Notes: generated from the sequence alone by a model not told the origin. 64,000 nucleotides of DNA from an uncultured Acidobacteriota bacterium (GCA_903847975.1 CAINFC010000208.1:62001-126000), one strand, 5' to 3'. Positions 15,501 through 25,066 are shown, counted from the first letter of the stretch. Numbers and translations: made by a program.

Positions 15501-18500
15501 ATGGGGGCTTCTTCTAGACAATCTGTTCGCAGGGCGATCCTGCCGCTTCTGTATTTCACCATTTTCTTTTTCCCTGGCCCGCCGGAGGGATACGGCGCCA
15601 ATCTGGGCACGGTGGTTCCCGTCGTCGGTCAGGTGGTGGATCTGGTTCACGACCCGCTGCGCAACCTGGTTTACCTGGCGAATACGTCCCGGCACCGGGT
15701 CGATGTTTATTCCGTTGCCAGCGGCCAGCTGACCGCCAACATACCCGCCGGCACGCAGCCGGCCAGCATGGCGTTGAGCCGCGACGGAAATACCCTTTAT
15801 GTCGCCAATGTCGGCTCGTTTACCATCAGCGCCATCGATTTGACCCTGCAGCAAAGCGTTCTGGAGTACTACGTGGGATCCCGTCCGGACGGCATTGCGG
15901 TAGGCGCCGATGACCAGATCCTCATCCTGGGCACCGTCGGCCTGCAGCGCCTGAATCCTGCGGACGGCAAGATCACTTCCGTTACCATCAGTCCGCCGGC
16001 CACCCCGCCCGCCGGATTGCCGATTACCCCCACCAGCCCCACGCCGGCCGGATTTCTTGCCGGCCTGGTGGCTACTCCCTCCGGAGACACCATCATCGGC
16101 TTATCCACCAGCCGCCTGTTTGTCTACGACGTGGCCTCGGGCACGGTTATTCGCAGCCGCAATGTGAGCGGGCTGCGGGCCATTCTATCCGTGGCGCCGG
16201 ACGGATCCCGCTTCATGGCCGGCCCCTTCCTCTTCGACACCCAGACCCTGGCGATCCTGGGCCGGACCGGAACCGTATCCACCACCCTGACCGGCGGCAG
16301 CGTTTTTTCTGCGGACGGAAAATCGGTGTACGCCACGTTCAGCACCCAGTCTCCGATCCACCCGCTCAACAGCAACAACCCGCAGAACGCGGGCGGTGCC
16401 ACCATCCCCGGAGCCATTTCCGGACAGACGCCCACGGTGATCACCCGGGGCGTGCTGCAGAGCCTTCGCTCCACCAGCCTGGCTCCGCAGCTCGGGCTGC
16501 GCCTGGCGGAAACGGTCATTTCCAAGATCATTCTTTCATCGGACGGACAATATCTTTTTGCCAACTGCTCCTCCGGGATTCAGGTGCTGCCCATCGGCCA
16601 GCTGAGCAAGCTGCCGGTGCTGGAGACGGATGCCGGCAATGTGATTCTTTCCGTGGATCCCTGCAATCGGACGGTGGCCACCGCCACCGTCCGAATACGC
16701 AATGCCGGGGGAGGCAGGATGACCGTCGCCGCCACTCCGAACATCCAGGCCGCTCCGATCGTTCTGCGCAACCAGCCGGGCACCACCACCACCACCCTGA
16801 CCATTACCTTCGACCCGCGAAACGTAACCACGCTCAGCACCCTGCAATACGTGGTGATCCTGGTCTCTCCGGAAGCGGTGAATATCGAGCCGGCCATCCT
16901 GGTCAACCTGAGCTACCGGGATGTAGTACAGCGGGGCACCGTCGTCCCGATGAGCGGAGTGGGAGTGGACCTGGTACCGGATACCGCACGGCAGCTGCTT
17001 TATATCGCCAACTACACCCAGGACCAGGTGGAAGTCTTTTCCATGAAAACCCTGTCCTTTTCATCGGCCATACCCGTCGGCAACCGCCCGCGATCCATGG
17101 CCATGCCGAATCCCGACACCTTGGTAGTGGCCAACGGCGGCGCGGAAACCGTTTCGGTGATCAACCTGAACACCCGCAAGGAAGTGGCGCAGATCGCCAT
17201 GGGACCGATCCCCATGAACGCCACGCCCATCTTCCCTCTTTCGATTGCCGCCTCCTCCAACGCGATTCTCTTTACGGCCGTGCCGCTGTCGGCTTCCGGC
17301 GTAGTACCCGGAAGCGGGTCCATGTGGCAGCTCAGCCTGGCCACCCAGACCGCCTACCCCAGGCTGAACCTGGGCAGCGGCGTCAACAATGTGGTCAACG
17401 GCCGCAACCTGCTGATCGCCCCGGCGGACGGCAGTTCCATTCTGAGCATCGAAGGAAACGGGAACCTGCGGCTGTATGATCCGATTCTGGACGCCTTTCC
17501 CGTCGCGGCTGCCGGAGCGGTTTCCGGCCTGCGCGGCACCGCCGCGGCGACCGGCGACGGCAGCTACTTCATCATCGACAATTCGATTTTCAATTCCGCC
17601 CTGCAGCTGCAGGGCACGATCGTATCTTCCAGCGGAGGTCAGGCCTTCGGGGTGACCACCTCTGGAAATTCCCTGGTGCGGGTGCAGGCGGCGGCCACTT
17701 CCTCGACGGTTCAGAGCCTGCAGAATTACAGCTCCCCGACGCGGCTCGACATCCAGGTGGCTCTGCCGGAGCCCATCATGGACATCAGTCCGGCGCAGAT
17801 CGGCACCGCCACCGGCACGCGCCAGTGGCCGCCGCGGCCCACGGCGCTGGAGCTGGGAGTCTCCAGCGCCACCACGCTGCTGCGCCAGGGCCTGGTGGTG
17901 GACAACAACAGCAATACATACGCCCTGACCTATTCGGGATTGAGCGTCGTATCTCTGAAGGCCTCCACCGGAAAGGTGCCGTCGTTCACCGCCGGCGGAG
18001 TCATCAATAGCGCCAGCGGCACCACCTCTCTTTCTCCCGGGTGCCTGGTTTCCATCAAAGGAACCAACCTGGCGGACCTCGACGAAGGGAGCGGCTCTCC
18101 GCTTCCACGGCAGCTCGGAGGAGTCTGCGTCACCGCCAATGAAGTCACCATTCCTCTGATCAAGACCTCCCCGACGCAGATCGACGCCCAGCTGCCACCG
18201 GAACTGGCGGTCGGCCGGATCACCCTTACCATCCGGTCTCCCAAGCTCGGACTGGCCAGCAGCGGCGCCCAGGTTACCTTGCGCGCCACCAGTCCGGGAG
18301 TGTTCTCTCTGGACCTGGACAACGAAAAACGGGCCGCTCTTTTTCATAGCAGCGATTACAACCTGGTCATCCCCGATTACCCGGCAGACCGGGATGAGGA
18401 GCTGATCCTGTACGCCACCGGGCTGGGCCCGGTAACCCCGTCGGTAGCCGCGGGTCTGGCCGCCTCCGACGACCCGCTTTCCACGACGGTGAATCCGGTC

Positions 18501-18689
18501 AGCGTCCTGATCGGAGGGTACGCCTACCAGGTCCTCTGGTCCGGGCTGGCCCCCGGGCGGGTCGGCGTTTATCAGATCAATCTGTATGTTCCCGGCGGCC
18601 GGGTTCAGGGGTCCGACCTGCCGGTGGTCGTCACCGCGGGAGGAATTTCCAGCCCGACAGGCAGCGCTCCGCTGGCAGCCGTACGATAA
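15501..18689 (+). CDS. Giant secreted double beta-propeller protein with TIGR03437 C-terminal domain
   Basis: 1062 residues with an N-terminal signal segment (ILPLLYFTIFFFPGPPEGYGA). Two YVTN-like beta-propeller regions are seen, about residues 30-390 (LVYLANTSRHRVDVYSV, TLYVANVGSFTISAIDL) and 440-800 (LLYIANYTQDQVEVFSM, TLVVANGGAETVSVINL), joined by a short Ig-like stretch. The C-terminal 230 residues match the TIGR03437 domain, abundant in Solibacter-type Acidobacteriota: FTAGGVINSASGTTSLSPGC, VSIKGTNLAD, ELILYATGLGPVTP, VYQINLYVPGG. GAGGAGTGAAGGG precedes the ATG. Function is unknown; an extracellular adhesin or surface scaffold is a reasonable guess. The orphan CpaF gene starts 19 bases after its stop. 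Confidence 0.85.
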   Translation: MGASSRQSVRRAILPLLYFTIFFFPGPPEGYGANLGTVVPVVGQVVDLVHDPLRNLVYLANTSRHRVDVYSVASGQLTANIPAGTQPASMALSRDGNTLYVANVGSFTISAIDLTLQQSVLEYYVGSRPDGIAVGADDQILILGTVGLQRLNPADGKITSVTISPPATPPAGLPITPTSPTPAGFLAGLVATPSGDTIIGLSTSRLFVYDVASGTVIRSRNVSGLRAILSVAPDGSRFMAGPFLFDTQTLAILGRTGTVSTTLTGGSVFSADGKSVYATFSTQSPIHPLNSNNPQNAGGATIPGAISGQTPTVITRGVLQSLRSTSLAPQLGLRLAETVISKIILSSDGQYLFANCSSGIQVLPIGQLSKLPVLETDAGNVILSVDPCNRTVATATVRIRNAGGGRMTVAATPNIQAAPIVLRNQPGTTTTTLTITFDPRNVTTLSTLQYVVILVSPEAVNIEPAILVNLSYRDVVQRGTVVPMSGVGVDLVPDTARQLLYIANYTQDQVEVFSMKTLSFSSAIPVGNRPRSMAMPNPDTLVVANGGAETVSVINLNTRKEVAQIAMGPIPMNATPIFPLSIAASSNAILFTAVPLSASGVVPGSGSMWQLSLATQTAYPRLNLGSGVNNVVNGRNLLIAPADGSSILSIEGNGNLRLYDPILDAFPVAAAGAVSGLRGTAAATGDGSYFIIDNSIFNSALQLQGTIVSSSGGQAFGVTTSGNSLVRVQAAATSSTVQSLQNYSSPTRLDIQVALPEPIMDISPAQIGTATGTRQWPPRPTALELGVSSATTLLRQGLVVDNNSNTYALTYSGLSVVSLKASTGKVPSFTAGGVINSASGTTSLSPGCLVSIKGTNLADLDEGSGSPLPRQLGGVCVTANEVTIPLIKTSPTQIDAQLPPELAVGRITLTIRSPKLGLASSGAQVTLRATSPGVFSLDLDNEKRAALFHSSDYNLVIPDYPADRDEELILYATGLGPVTPSVAAGLAASDDPLSTTVNPVSVLIGGYAYQVLWSGLAPGRVGVYQINLYVPGGRVQGSDLPVVVTAGGISSPTGSAPLAAVR

Positions 18690-18708
18690 CTCCGGAAGGA
18701 CATAGGAA

Positions 18709-20049
18709 GTGAAGGGCGCCTATCCTCCTCCGCCTCGGCCTCTGCCCAAGGGCCCGGCACCGAACGCGCGAGGGCCGGCGAGGAATGTCGAGCTGAAGGC
18801 CCGGGTTCACAGCAAGCTGCTCGGCATCCTGAACATGGATGCCGTCAAGGCGGAAAGCCGCGAAGAGCTGCACCAGGAAGTGCAGCACGTGCTGGAAAAA
18901 ATTCTGCGCGAAGACCGCCTTCCCATCAGCCTGACCGAACGAACCCGACTGGCGGAGGAAATCCTGGATGAAGTCTTCGGGCTGGGGCCGCTCGAGCCGC
19001 TGCTCAAGGATCCTACCATTTCGGATATCCTGGTCAATACCCACCGCCACGTGTTCATTGAAAGGTACGGCAAACTGCTGGAAACGGATATCACCTTCCA
19101 GAACGACCGCCACCTGATGCATGTGATCGAAAAAATCGTTTCCAGTGTGGGCCGGCGGATCGACGAGTCCGTTCCCCTGGTGGATGCCCGGCTGCCGGAC
19201 GGCTCGCGGGTCAACGCCATCATTCCCCCGCTGGCCGTGGACGGCCCCTCCCTGTCGATCCGGCGGTTCGGCCGCAAGGTGCTCACTACGGAAGAGATGC
19301 TGCAGAATCAGACGCTGACCGCTCCGGCCATGGCTTTTCTGAACACCTGCGTGGAGGCCCGGCTGAATATCGTGGTTTCCGGAGGCACCGGCTCCGGAAA
19401 GACCACCTTCCTCAATTGCCTCTCCCGCTTCATTCCCTCCTACGAGAGGGTAATTACTATCGAGGATACCGCGGAGCTGCAGCTGCAGATCGAGAACGTG
19501 GTCCGCTTCGAAACCCGCCCGCCCAATATCGAAGGCAAGGGCGCCATTACCCAGCGCCAGCTGCTGGCCACGGCCCTGCGCCTGCGGCCGGACCGGATTC
19601 TGCTGGGGGAAACGCGCAGCGGCGAGGCCCTGGACATGCTGCAGGCCATGGGAACGGGCGTGGAGGGCTCCATGACCACGGTGCATGCCAATTCCCCGGC
19701 GGATGCCTTCAGCCGCCTGGAAACCATGGTCATGATGGCCAAGCTGGAGCTGCCCAGCCGCTTCATCCGCCAGCAGATGGCCTCCGTAATCCATCTGCTG
19801 ATCCACACTGCGCGGATGAGCGACGGCACCCGGAAAGTTACCCATATTTCGGAAGTGACAGGCATGAACGACCTGAGCATCCTGGTGCAGGACATTTTCC
19901 ACTTCGAACAGACCGGGGTGGCCGAAGACGGCAGAGTGCTCGGCCAGCTGCAAAGCACCGGTGCGGTTCCCGGTTTTATGGCCCACCTGAACATTTTAGG
20001 ACTGACTGTCCCCCCGGAGATTTTCGAGCCGAAGGCACCCGTTCACTAA
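18709..20049 (+). CDS. Second CpaF/TadA-type secretion ATPase (orphan)
   Basis: 446-residue ATPase closely similar to the operon CpaF. It has a Pro-rich N-terminal tail (MKGAYPPPPRPLPKGPAPNA), the same N-terminal domain, Walker A GGTGSGKTT (225-233), TIEDTAELQLQ and RPDRILLGETRSGEALDMLQ followed by MTTVHANSPAD. The usual GEVRGAE is GETRSGE here. The GTG start at 18709 is preceded by GGAAGGA. It is on the opposite strand from the Tad operon and follows the giant propeller gene by 19 bases, with no pilin, platform or secretin gene beside it. It may be an alternative motor for the same Tad machine or a remnant of a duplicated locus. Confidence 0.88.
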   Translation: MKGAYPPPPRPLPKGPAPNARGPARNVELKARVHSKLLGILNMDAVKAESREELHQEVQHVLEKILREDRLPISLTERTRLAEEILDEVFGLGPLEPLLKDPTISDILVNTHRHVFIERYGKLLETDITFQNDRHLMHVIEKIVSSVGRRIDESVPLVDARLPDGSRVNAIIPPLAVDGPSLSIRRFGRKVLTTEEMLQNQTLTAPAMAFLNTCVEARLNIVVSGGTGSGKTTFLNCLSRFIPSYERVITIEDTAELQLQIENVVRFETRPPNIEGKGAITQRQLLATALRLRPDRILLGETRSGEALDMLQAMGTGVEGSMTTVHANSPADAFSRLETMVMMAKLELPSRFIRQQMASVIHLLIHTARMSDGTRKVTHISEVTGMNDLSILVQDIFHFEQTGVAEDGRVLGQLQSTGAVPGFMAHLNILGLTVPPEIFEPKAPVH

Positions 20050-20100
20050 TCGACGGGCAGAAGCCCGCCTCGCCGGCTGAACCTTTATTCAGGAGAATCC

Positions 20101-20709
20101 ATGACAAAACAAAATAAGTTCGCTGCCGGCACCTGCCTTCTCCCTCTTCTCTTCCTTCTCCTGGCAACCCGATGCCCGGCTCAGGAGACTCCCTCCTGGG
20201 AGTTTTATGGCGGCTATGCCCTGGAAAAAGCCGAAGTCCGGGGCTACTACAAATCCTCCTCCATTGTTTATTCGGTCACCAACCAGCGGGTCACCCTTCA
20301 CGGGTGGAAGGCCTCGGTCACCGAAAACGCCAACCGCTGGCTGGGAGGGACGGCCGAGGTCTCCGGCCACTACAACACGCTGAATTACAAAGGAACCGCT
20401 ACCCGGGGGAACATTTATTCCGTGCTCTACGGTCCGCGCTTTTCCGCGCGATTCCACGGCGTGGTGCCCTTCCTTCACGTGCTGCTGGGAGTAGCGCACC
20501 TGCAGTCGAAAGCTACGCCGACGGGGCCCCACGATTCCAAATTTTCCTTTGCCGCCACAGCCGCCGGGGGGCTGGACCTCCGGCTGGGCAAAACGGTTGC
20601 CCTGCGTGCCTTTCAGGTGGAATATTACCGGACGAGCTACTTCACCACCGACCGCGACCGGCTCCGGGCATCGGCAGGCATCCTTTTCTACCTGGGCAAA
20701 AGGAAATAA
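20101..20709 (+). CDS. Predicted outer-membrane beta-barrel protein
   Basis: 202 residues with a signal peptide (LLPLLFLLLATRCPAQ, probable cleavage after AQ) and alternating beta-strand pattern (WEFYGGYALEKAEVRGYY, WLGGTAEVSGHYNTLN, AATAAGGLDLRLGKTVALRA, VEYYRTSYF, RASAGILFYLG). Length and pattern fit the small 8-strand OmpA/OprF-like transmembrane barrel type common in Acidobacteriota. AGGAG stands 6 bases before the ATG. The specific role is unknown. It follows the orphan CpaF gene by 51 bases and may be co-transcribed. Confidence 0.65.
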   Translation: MTKQNKFAAGTCLLPLLFLLLATRCPAQETPSWEFYGGYALEKAEVRGYYKSSSIVYSVTNQRVTLHGWKASVTENANRWLGGTAEVSGHYNTLNYKGTATRGNIYSVLYGPRFSARFHGVVPFLHVLLGVAHLQSKATPTGPHDSKFSFAATAAGGLDLRLGKTVALRAFQVEYYRTSYFTTDRDRLRASAGILFYLGKRK

Positions 20710-20786
20710 CCCGATCCGCTCATCGCCGGGCTGCCATGCCGATCGGCCCGGGCCCTTTCGCTCCTCTTCCCGTGTGTCCTATCTTC

Positions 20787-20832
20787 TCCCAGGAAGACGG
20801 GAAGATCCGGAAGGAAGGAAGAAGCCATCCGG
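20787..20832. repeat. GGAAG-rich REP-like element
   Basis: CAGGAAGACGGGAAGATCCG followed by GAAGGAAGGAAG, a forward copy of the intergenic family also present near 27390, 49996 and 60769. It lies in the 371-base gap 20710-21080, which holds this element, the dispersed element at 20899-20964, and no gene that could be supported. Confidence 0.5.
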
Positions 20833-20898
20833 GTATTCGGGAAGGGAAATGGAACTTTTCCACAAACTTGTCAAGCCGGATGGATGCGTCAAAAGAAA

Positions 20899-20964
20899 TA
20901 CCCGAAAACAGACTTACAAATGAAAGCCGTATTGAGTACAGCCTTCAGGCTGCGCGCTGCGAGC
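20899..20964. repeat. Dispersed ~65-base element, copy 1
   Basis: This segment (from TACCCGAAAACAGACTTACA through GCCTTCAGGCTGC to GCGAGC) is the near-exact reverse complement of 35795-35858, 15 kb away. It contains the hairpin GCCTTCAGGC. Both copies sit just after GGAAG-rich elements in gene-free gaps. Confidence 0.65.
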
Positions 20965-21080
20965 AGGATTCCACCTCTACCGCGCAAGCTAAAGCTTGCA
21001 CTCCCGACAGATTTCGTTTGGGAGGTGTGTGCGGGTTGAATCCGGATTTTCTGACGGCTTTGGAGACACTCCGGAAATAA

Positions 21081-24000
21081 TTACGGCTCCTCGATCCTCA
21101 GAGCCCGGATACGCAAGCCATCCCTGGCGGTGGAGTTGTGGGATATTGCCGTGGCGCAGACCGGCCCGGAAGCCAGGATCTCCAGGCTGCCCTGAAAATC
21201 CTCCCGCCACCTGCCGAACCACCGGGACAGGGTGCCGGAGACATGCCCCATCGCCGCCAGCCGCAGCGAAGCGGTGGAGACCACCGTCCCCTGCGGCGTC
21301 CGCAGGTTTAAAACCAGCACGGTTTCCGCCGGCCCGGGATTGCTCACCGCCAGCCCGATTCCCTCCCCGCCGGCATTCGGAAAGTCCAGGCTCCACTGCG
21401 AGGCAGCCAGCGAAGGCGCCAGCCCCGCTTGCGAAGCGATCTTTTCCTTCCTCATGGCGCGGAGCATCACCTCGAGGGTAACCGACGGGGGAGAGCTGGC
21501 GCGCAGCCAGCCGGTCTTTCTTCCGGCGGAAAGCCCGCCCGAGTGCATCCGAATCCGGCTGCGGGCCCCGACCTGTACGCTCTGCGCGGAAGCCTCGGCC
21601 CCGCCCATCGGGAAAGCCAGCGGCCGGCCGTCGTCGGAGTAGAAATCCAGCTGAACAGAGGCATCCTGGCCGGTGAGGTTCTCCAGGATGATTTCCGTGG
21701 AATACCCCCCGCCATCCATGACATGAGGGAAAGAAAGCGCGGTCGGGCGGCTGCCGATCCGTACCGGTGTGCTTTCCGGGAAGCTGGCCGGCAGGGATCC
21801 GGCGCGCTGGTCCGCAATCCGTATGGGCACCGGTTCGGAGAGGAGGCGAAGCGCAGTCAGCGAAGCCGTTGGGTCATCCTCCGATTGAAAGGAAATCCGG
21901 ACCGCTTCCCGGGTTCCCGGCGCAAAGTGCTGTCCCGGCGGAAACACCACCGAAACGCCCAGCTGTCCCTCGCCCAGAAGACTGCGGTTGAGGAGGAGCA
22001 TGGCTTCCTCGGCTCCGGCCCCGGGAACCGCCGAGACGAAACGGAGCAGGGCTGGGTCGAATCCCAGGCTGAAGCTGAGGGCGGCCTCATCCCCCTTCGA
22101 ATTCAGCTCCAGGCTCAGGTAACCTTTCTGGCCGCGGAAAAAACCGGCCCCGGTCAACTGCAAAGCCCTTGCCGCGGCCGATTCCGGCTTTCCGCCCGCA
22201 GCGGGGTTCAGACGCATGGAGGTTCCCGCTGCCGGAGAGGCCGGCCCGCCGGCCTGGGTGGCCGGATCCAGCCCGGAGGCATACCGGCCGGCCTGCACGC
22301 AGTCGGTAATGGTGATGATCCCGTCTCCCAGCGTCTGCCGCGGAGCACAGTCCGCCCGCTGGAATTCGCTTCCGGACACGGGAATATCCAGGGTAGAAGC
22401 AAAGCGGCAGACCTGCACCCAGTCGTTCACGTCGATCGTCCCGTTATTCTTGCCTCCCGGCCGCGGAGTGACATCGGCCTCGAATCCGTGGGTTATGGTA
22501 ATGGCGCTGCAGCCCTGGTAGACGGCGGAAAGCGACTGGGCATCCATGCTGCTGATCTGCCGAACTACCGGGGTGTTGCCGAAATTGAGAAAAGTGCTGG
22601 AGGCGGAAGTCCCGGAGGCAACGGTAAAAGTAACCACGGCCACCTGGCGGATTCCAGCTTCAAACACGGCGTTTCCGGGCAGGGAAAGAGCCACGCCGAA
22701 CCGCCCCTGCGCGGCCTGGTTGGCATTGGTGCTGAAAAGGGCGCTGCTGGCGTCGCTTCCCCAGGTGGCCTGGGGATTGCTCAGCACGGTGGGATCGAAG
22801 GTCAGGCTGAAGCCGACGGCATTTTCGTCTCCCTGGGAAACCAGTTCCACCGGCACGGCCAGAGCGCTCCCCGGGGAGGTCAGGCCGCAGCCCAGGCGCA
22901 GGACCCGGTCCGCATTGGGCACCGTAGTGGTCGTGCTGACATAGACCGTGGTCGTCGTCGTGGTGGTAACATTGTTGGCGGTAACGATTCCGATGGCGGC
23001 GATATCGACCACCGACTCGCGGCCCATGCCGCCGGCATCGGCCGCCCGGACCCGCACCGAATGTGACCCGTCCAGCACGCTGCGGCTGTCCCAGAGGCCC
23101 GAAAAGCCCAGAGAATCGGGTGCGGCAATCTTCTGATCGGCAAAAAACTTCTGCACATCGGGCCGGAAAAATCCACGGTCCAGCTGTCCGATCAGGCGGT
23201 CATCGACCAGCAGCTCCACGCGGCCCGGAGGTCCGGCCACGCTTCCGGAAACGACCGCTGCCCATCCGCTGAAAAGGACGTCTCCGGAAACGACGGCCAG
23301 ATCCGGCGGACCTTCCAGGTTCCCCCGCACGGTGCCCTGCAGGAGAATGGTGGTACTGGTGGAGCTCCCGGTGGTGGAGGTCACCAGGGTGGAAGTGCTG
23401 CTGGTGGGAAACAAATTGTTATTGGTAAAAACAGTGATATTGGCAATTTCCCTGATCGCCTCCCGGTTCATGCCGGCGGAATCCGCCACCCATATACCCA
23501 GGGAATGGTTCCCATCCAGCACCGTACGGCTGTCCCAAATCCCGGAAAAGCCCAGGTTGCCCGGTGCGGAAATCCCCTGGGAGGCGAAGGACTGCTGCAC
23601 ATCCGCTCGCGAAGCTCCCAGGCTGAGCGGCATCCCGATCACTCCGTCCACCCATAATTCCACACGACCGGCCGCCAGCGCCTGGCTGCCGGTAACCACC
23701 GCCGCCCAGCCGACGAAGTTCACATTTCCCGAAAGGATCAAACCCTTTATGGGGTAGTCCAGGGCGCCGCGCGCCTGCCCGGAAAAGGGCTGTGTGGTGG
23801 TCGTCGAACCGGATCCGGTGGTGGTGGTGCTCCCACCGATGGAAGTCGTCGTGCTCGAACTCCCGCCGGTGGTCGTGGTGGTGGCCGGCGTCAGAACCTG
23901 GAGGATTATGGCGGTGGCAGGAATCTTGATGGGCTGGTTTCCGACCGGCGACGGATACAAATAGTTGACCAGCACGCGGCCGCTGGCGTTGGCCTCCTGG

Positions 24001-24536
24001 ATGATATCCGGAGTCCAATCCGCCACATCGTCGCCGTTATCCCATACCGGATTGCCCAGAGTCCAGTTGGAGCAGGACATCACCTGGGCAGCGGTATTTT
24101 CGGTGTTGAAGGCGACGATCAGGTAGTAGGTTCCGGGAGTCGCAGGGGCGGTCAGACTCAGGCTGATGTTGCGGACCTGGTCCGTGACCGGACTGACGAA
24201 ACCGGGCAGGGCCACGAAGCTGGTGGCGTGTGAACCCCAGCTGGGGGTCATCCCCATGGCGATCGCCGAACCGCTGGAAAACGTGGAGTTGATCAGCACC
24301 GAGAACTGGCCGAAAATCGACCCGCCCGCTTCCACAGACACGGTGCGGCTGAGCGGAGAAATGCTCTGCCCGTTGACCAGCCCGCTGACCAGCTTCAAAT
24401 AGGATGTATCCCGGGGATTGGCCGAAGCGGCCTGGTTCTCACGGCGCGCCTGGCCGGGGGCAGCCGCGTGAAGAGCGGTAAAAAGACCGATGAACAAAAG
24501 AATCCAGGCCGGCTGGATCGACTGCCGGCGCTCCAT
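21081..24536 (-). CDS. Secreted cohesin/dockerin-containing multidomain protein
   Basis: About 1151 residues with signal peptide MERRQSIQPAWILLFIG-LFTALHA. In order: a beta-rich N-domain (50-215); Thr-rich linker; two Ig-like GWALD-type domains (about 257-370 and 402-518; GNVNFVGWAAVV, GRVELWVDG, ADVQQSF, GFSGIWDSRTVLDGNHSL) separated by Thr/Ser linkers; a cohesin-like domain (545-680; GSALAVPVELVSQGDENAVG, FSLTFDPTVLSN); a dockerin-like pair of Ca-binding repeats (685-757; GTIDVNDWVQVCRFAS, GDGIITITDCVQAGRYASGL); a second cohesin-like domain (793-925); and a beta-rich C-terminal domain. A longer frame reaches 24575, but the predicted promoter would leave almost no leader there; ATG 24536 fits the signal peptide and follows GGGGGGT. 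It is probably extracellular. Confidence 0.8.
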   Translation of the reverse strand: MERRQSIQPAWILLFIGLFTALHAAAPGQARRENQAASANPRDTSYLKLVSGLVNGQSISPLSRTVSVEAGGSIFGQFSVLINSTFSSGSAIAMGMTPSWGSHATSFVALPGFVSPVTDQVRNISLSLTAPATPGTYYLIVAFNTENTAAQVMSCSNWTLGNPVWDNGDDVADWTPDIIQEANASGRVLVNYLYPSPVGNQPIKIPATAIILQVLTPATTTTTGGSSSTTTSIGGSTTTTGSGSTTTTQPFSGQARGALDYPIKGLILSGNVNFVGWAAVVTGSQALAAGRVELWVDGVIGMPLSLGASRADVQQSFASQGISAPGNLGFSGIWDSRTVLDGNHSLGIWVADSAGMNREAIREIANITVFTNNNLFPTSSTSTLVTSTTGSSTSTTILLQGTVRGNLEGPPDLAVVSGDVLFSGWAAVVSGSVAGPPGRVELLVDDRLIGQLDRGFFRPDVQKFFADQKIAAPDSLGFSGLWDSRSVLDGSHSVRVRAADAGGMGRESVVDIAAIGIVTANNVTTTTTTTVYVSTTTTVPNADRVLRLGCGLTSPGSALAVPVELVSQGDENAVGFSLTFDPTVLSNPQATWGSDASSALFSTNANQAAQGRFGVALSLPGNAVFEAGIRQVAVVTFTVASGTSASSTFLNFGNTPVVRQISSMDAQSLSAVYQGCSAITITHGFEADVTPRPGGKNNGTIDVNDWVQVCRFASTLDIPVSGSEFQRADCAPRQTLGDGIITITDCVQAGRYASGLDPATQAGGPASPAAGTSMRLNPAAGGKPESAAARALQLTGAGFFRGQKGYLSLELNSKGDEAALSFSLGFDPALLRFVSAVPGAGAEEAMLLLNRSLLGEGQLGVSVVFPPGQHFAPGTREAVRISFQSEDDPTASLTALRLLSEPVPIRIADQRAGSLPASFPESTPVRIGSRPTALSFPHVMDGGGYSTEIILENLTGQDASVQLDFYSDDGRPLAFPMGGAEASAQSVQVGARSRIRMHSGGLSAGRKTGWLRASSPPSVTLEVMLRAMRKEKIASQAGLAPSLAASQWSLDFPNAGGEGIGLAVSNPGPAETVLVLNLRTPQGTVVSTASLRLAAMGHVSGTLSRWFGRWREDFQGSLEILASGPVCATAISHNSTARDGLRIRALRIEEP

Positions 24537-24586
24537 CCTGCAAGCACCCCCCCGCATTACCATGACTACCCCCATAAAGTATCAAA

Positions 24587-24615
24587 ATACTATATGTTAA
24601 AGGCGGCGGAGTCAA
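24587..24615 (-). promoter_or_regulatory. Candidate sigma70-type promoter for the cohesin/dockerin gene
   Basis: On the minus strand TTGACT (24615-24610), 17 bases, then TAGTAT (24592-24587). Transcription would begin near 24580, which gives about 44 bases of leader to the ATG at 24536 but only about 5 to the ATG at 24575. This supports the downstream start. Confidence 0.45.
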
Positions 24616-24754
24616 GCCGGAAGTTGTGCGCCGCGGAGTATACCTTTTTTATAGTGACCATTCTCACACATTTTTCCACAGGGCAGGGTATTCTTCCTAA
24701 TGTAATATGAATCAAATCCGGTGATTGGCGGCCGGCAGGAAAGTAAGTTGCGGT

Positions 24755-25066
24755 ATGGGTATTGACAAGCGATCTTCCCCACGCACCATCTATGTCGTGG
24801 AAGTGCAGTTTGGTGACCACGATCTCTACCACCGGGGCAGGATTGCCGACATCAGCCCCAACGGGATCTTCATCGATACGATGAGCCCCTGGCCGGAGGG
24901 TTCCCGAATATTCTTCCGCTTCCGGCTACCGGACACGGCCCAGGGAAGAATCGTCAGCGGAGAAGGAAAGGTCGCCTGGGATCAGCGGCAGGTGGGCATG
25001 GGAATCCAGTTCACCTCGATCTCGGAGGAGGACCTCAGCTGGATACAGCGCTGCTTCCCCGGTTGA
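24755..25066 (+). CDS. PilZ domain protein (c-di-GMP binding)
   Basis: 103 residues, essentially a single PilZ domain. Both c-di-GMP-binding motifs are present: RSSPR (RxxxR, residues 6-10) and DISPNGIFI (D/NxSxxG, from residue 32). A receptor for cyclic di-GMP is therefore expected; output could be motility, adhesion or exopolysaccharide, and the Tad pilus locus makes adhesion attractive, but no direct link is visible. The ATG at 24755 has AGGAAAG 11 bases upstream; a TTG 30 bases earlier is less likely. The selenoprotein gene starts 33 bases after its stop and may be co-transcribed. Confidence 0.82.
   Translation: MGIDKRSSPRTIYVVEVQFGDHDLYHRGRIADISPNGIFIDTMSPWPEGSRIFFRFRLPDTAQGRIVSGEGKVAWDQRQVGMGIQFTSISEEDLSWIQRCFPG

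Noticed and set aside
14924-15610. A 228-residue version of the DUF192 protein starting at 15610
   Set aside because: The extra N-terminus crosses the promoter-like AT-rich region and the start of the divergent propeller gene, and has no homology to the family.
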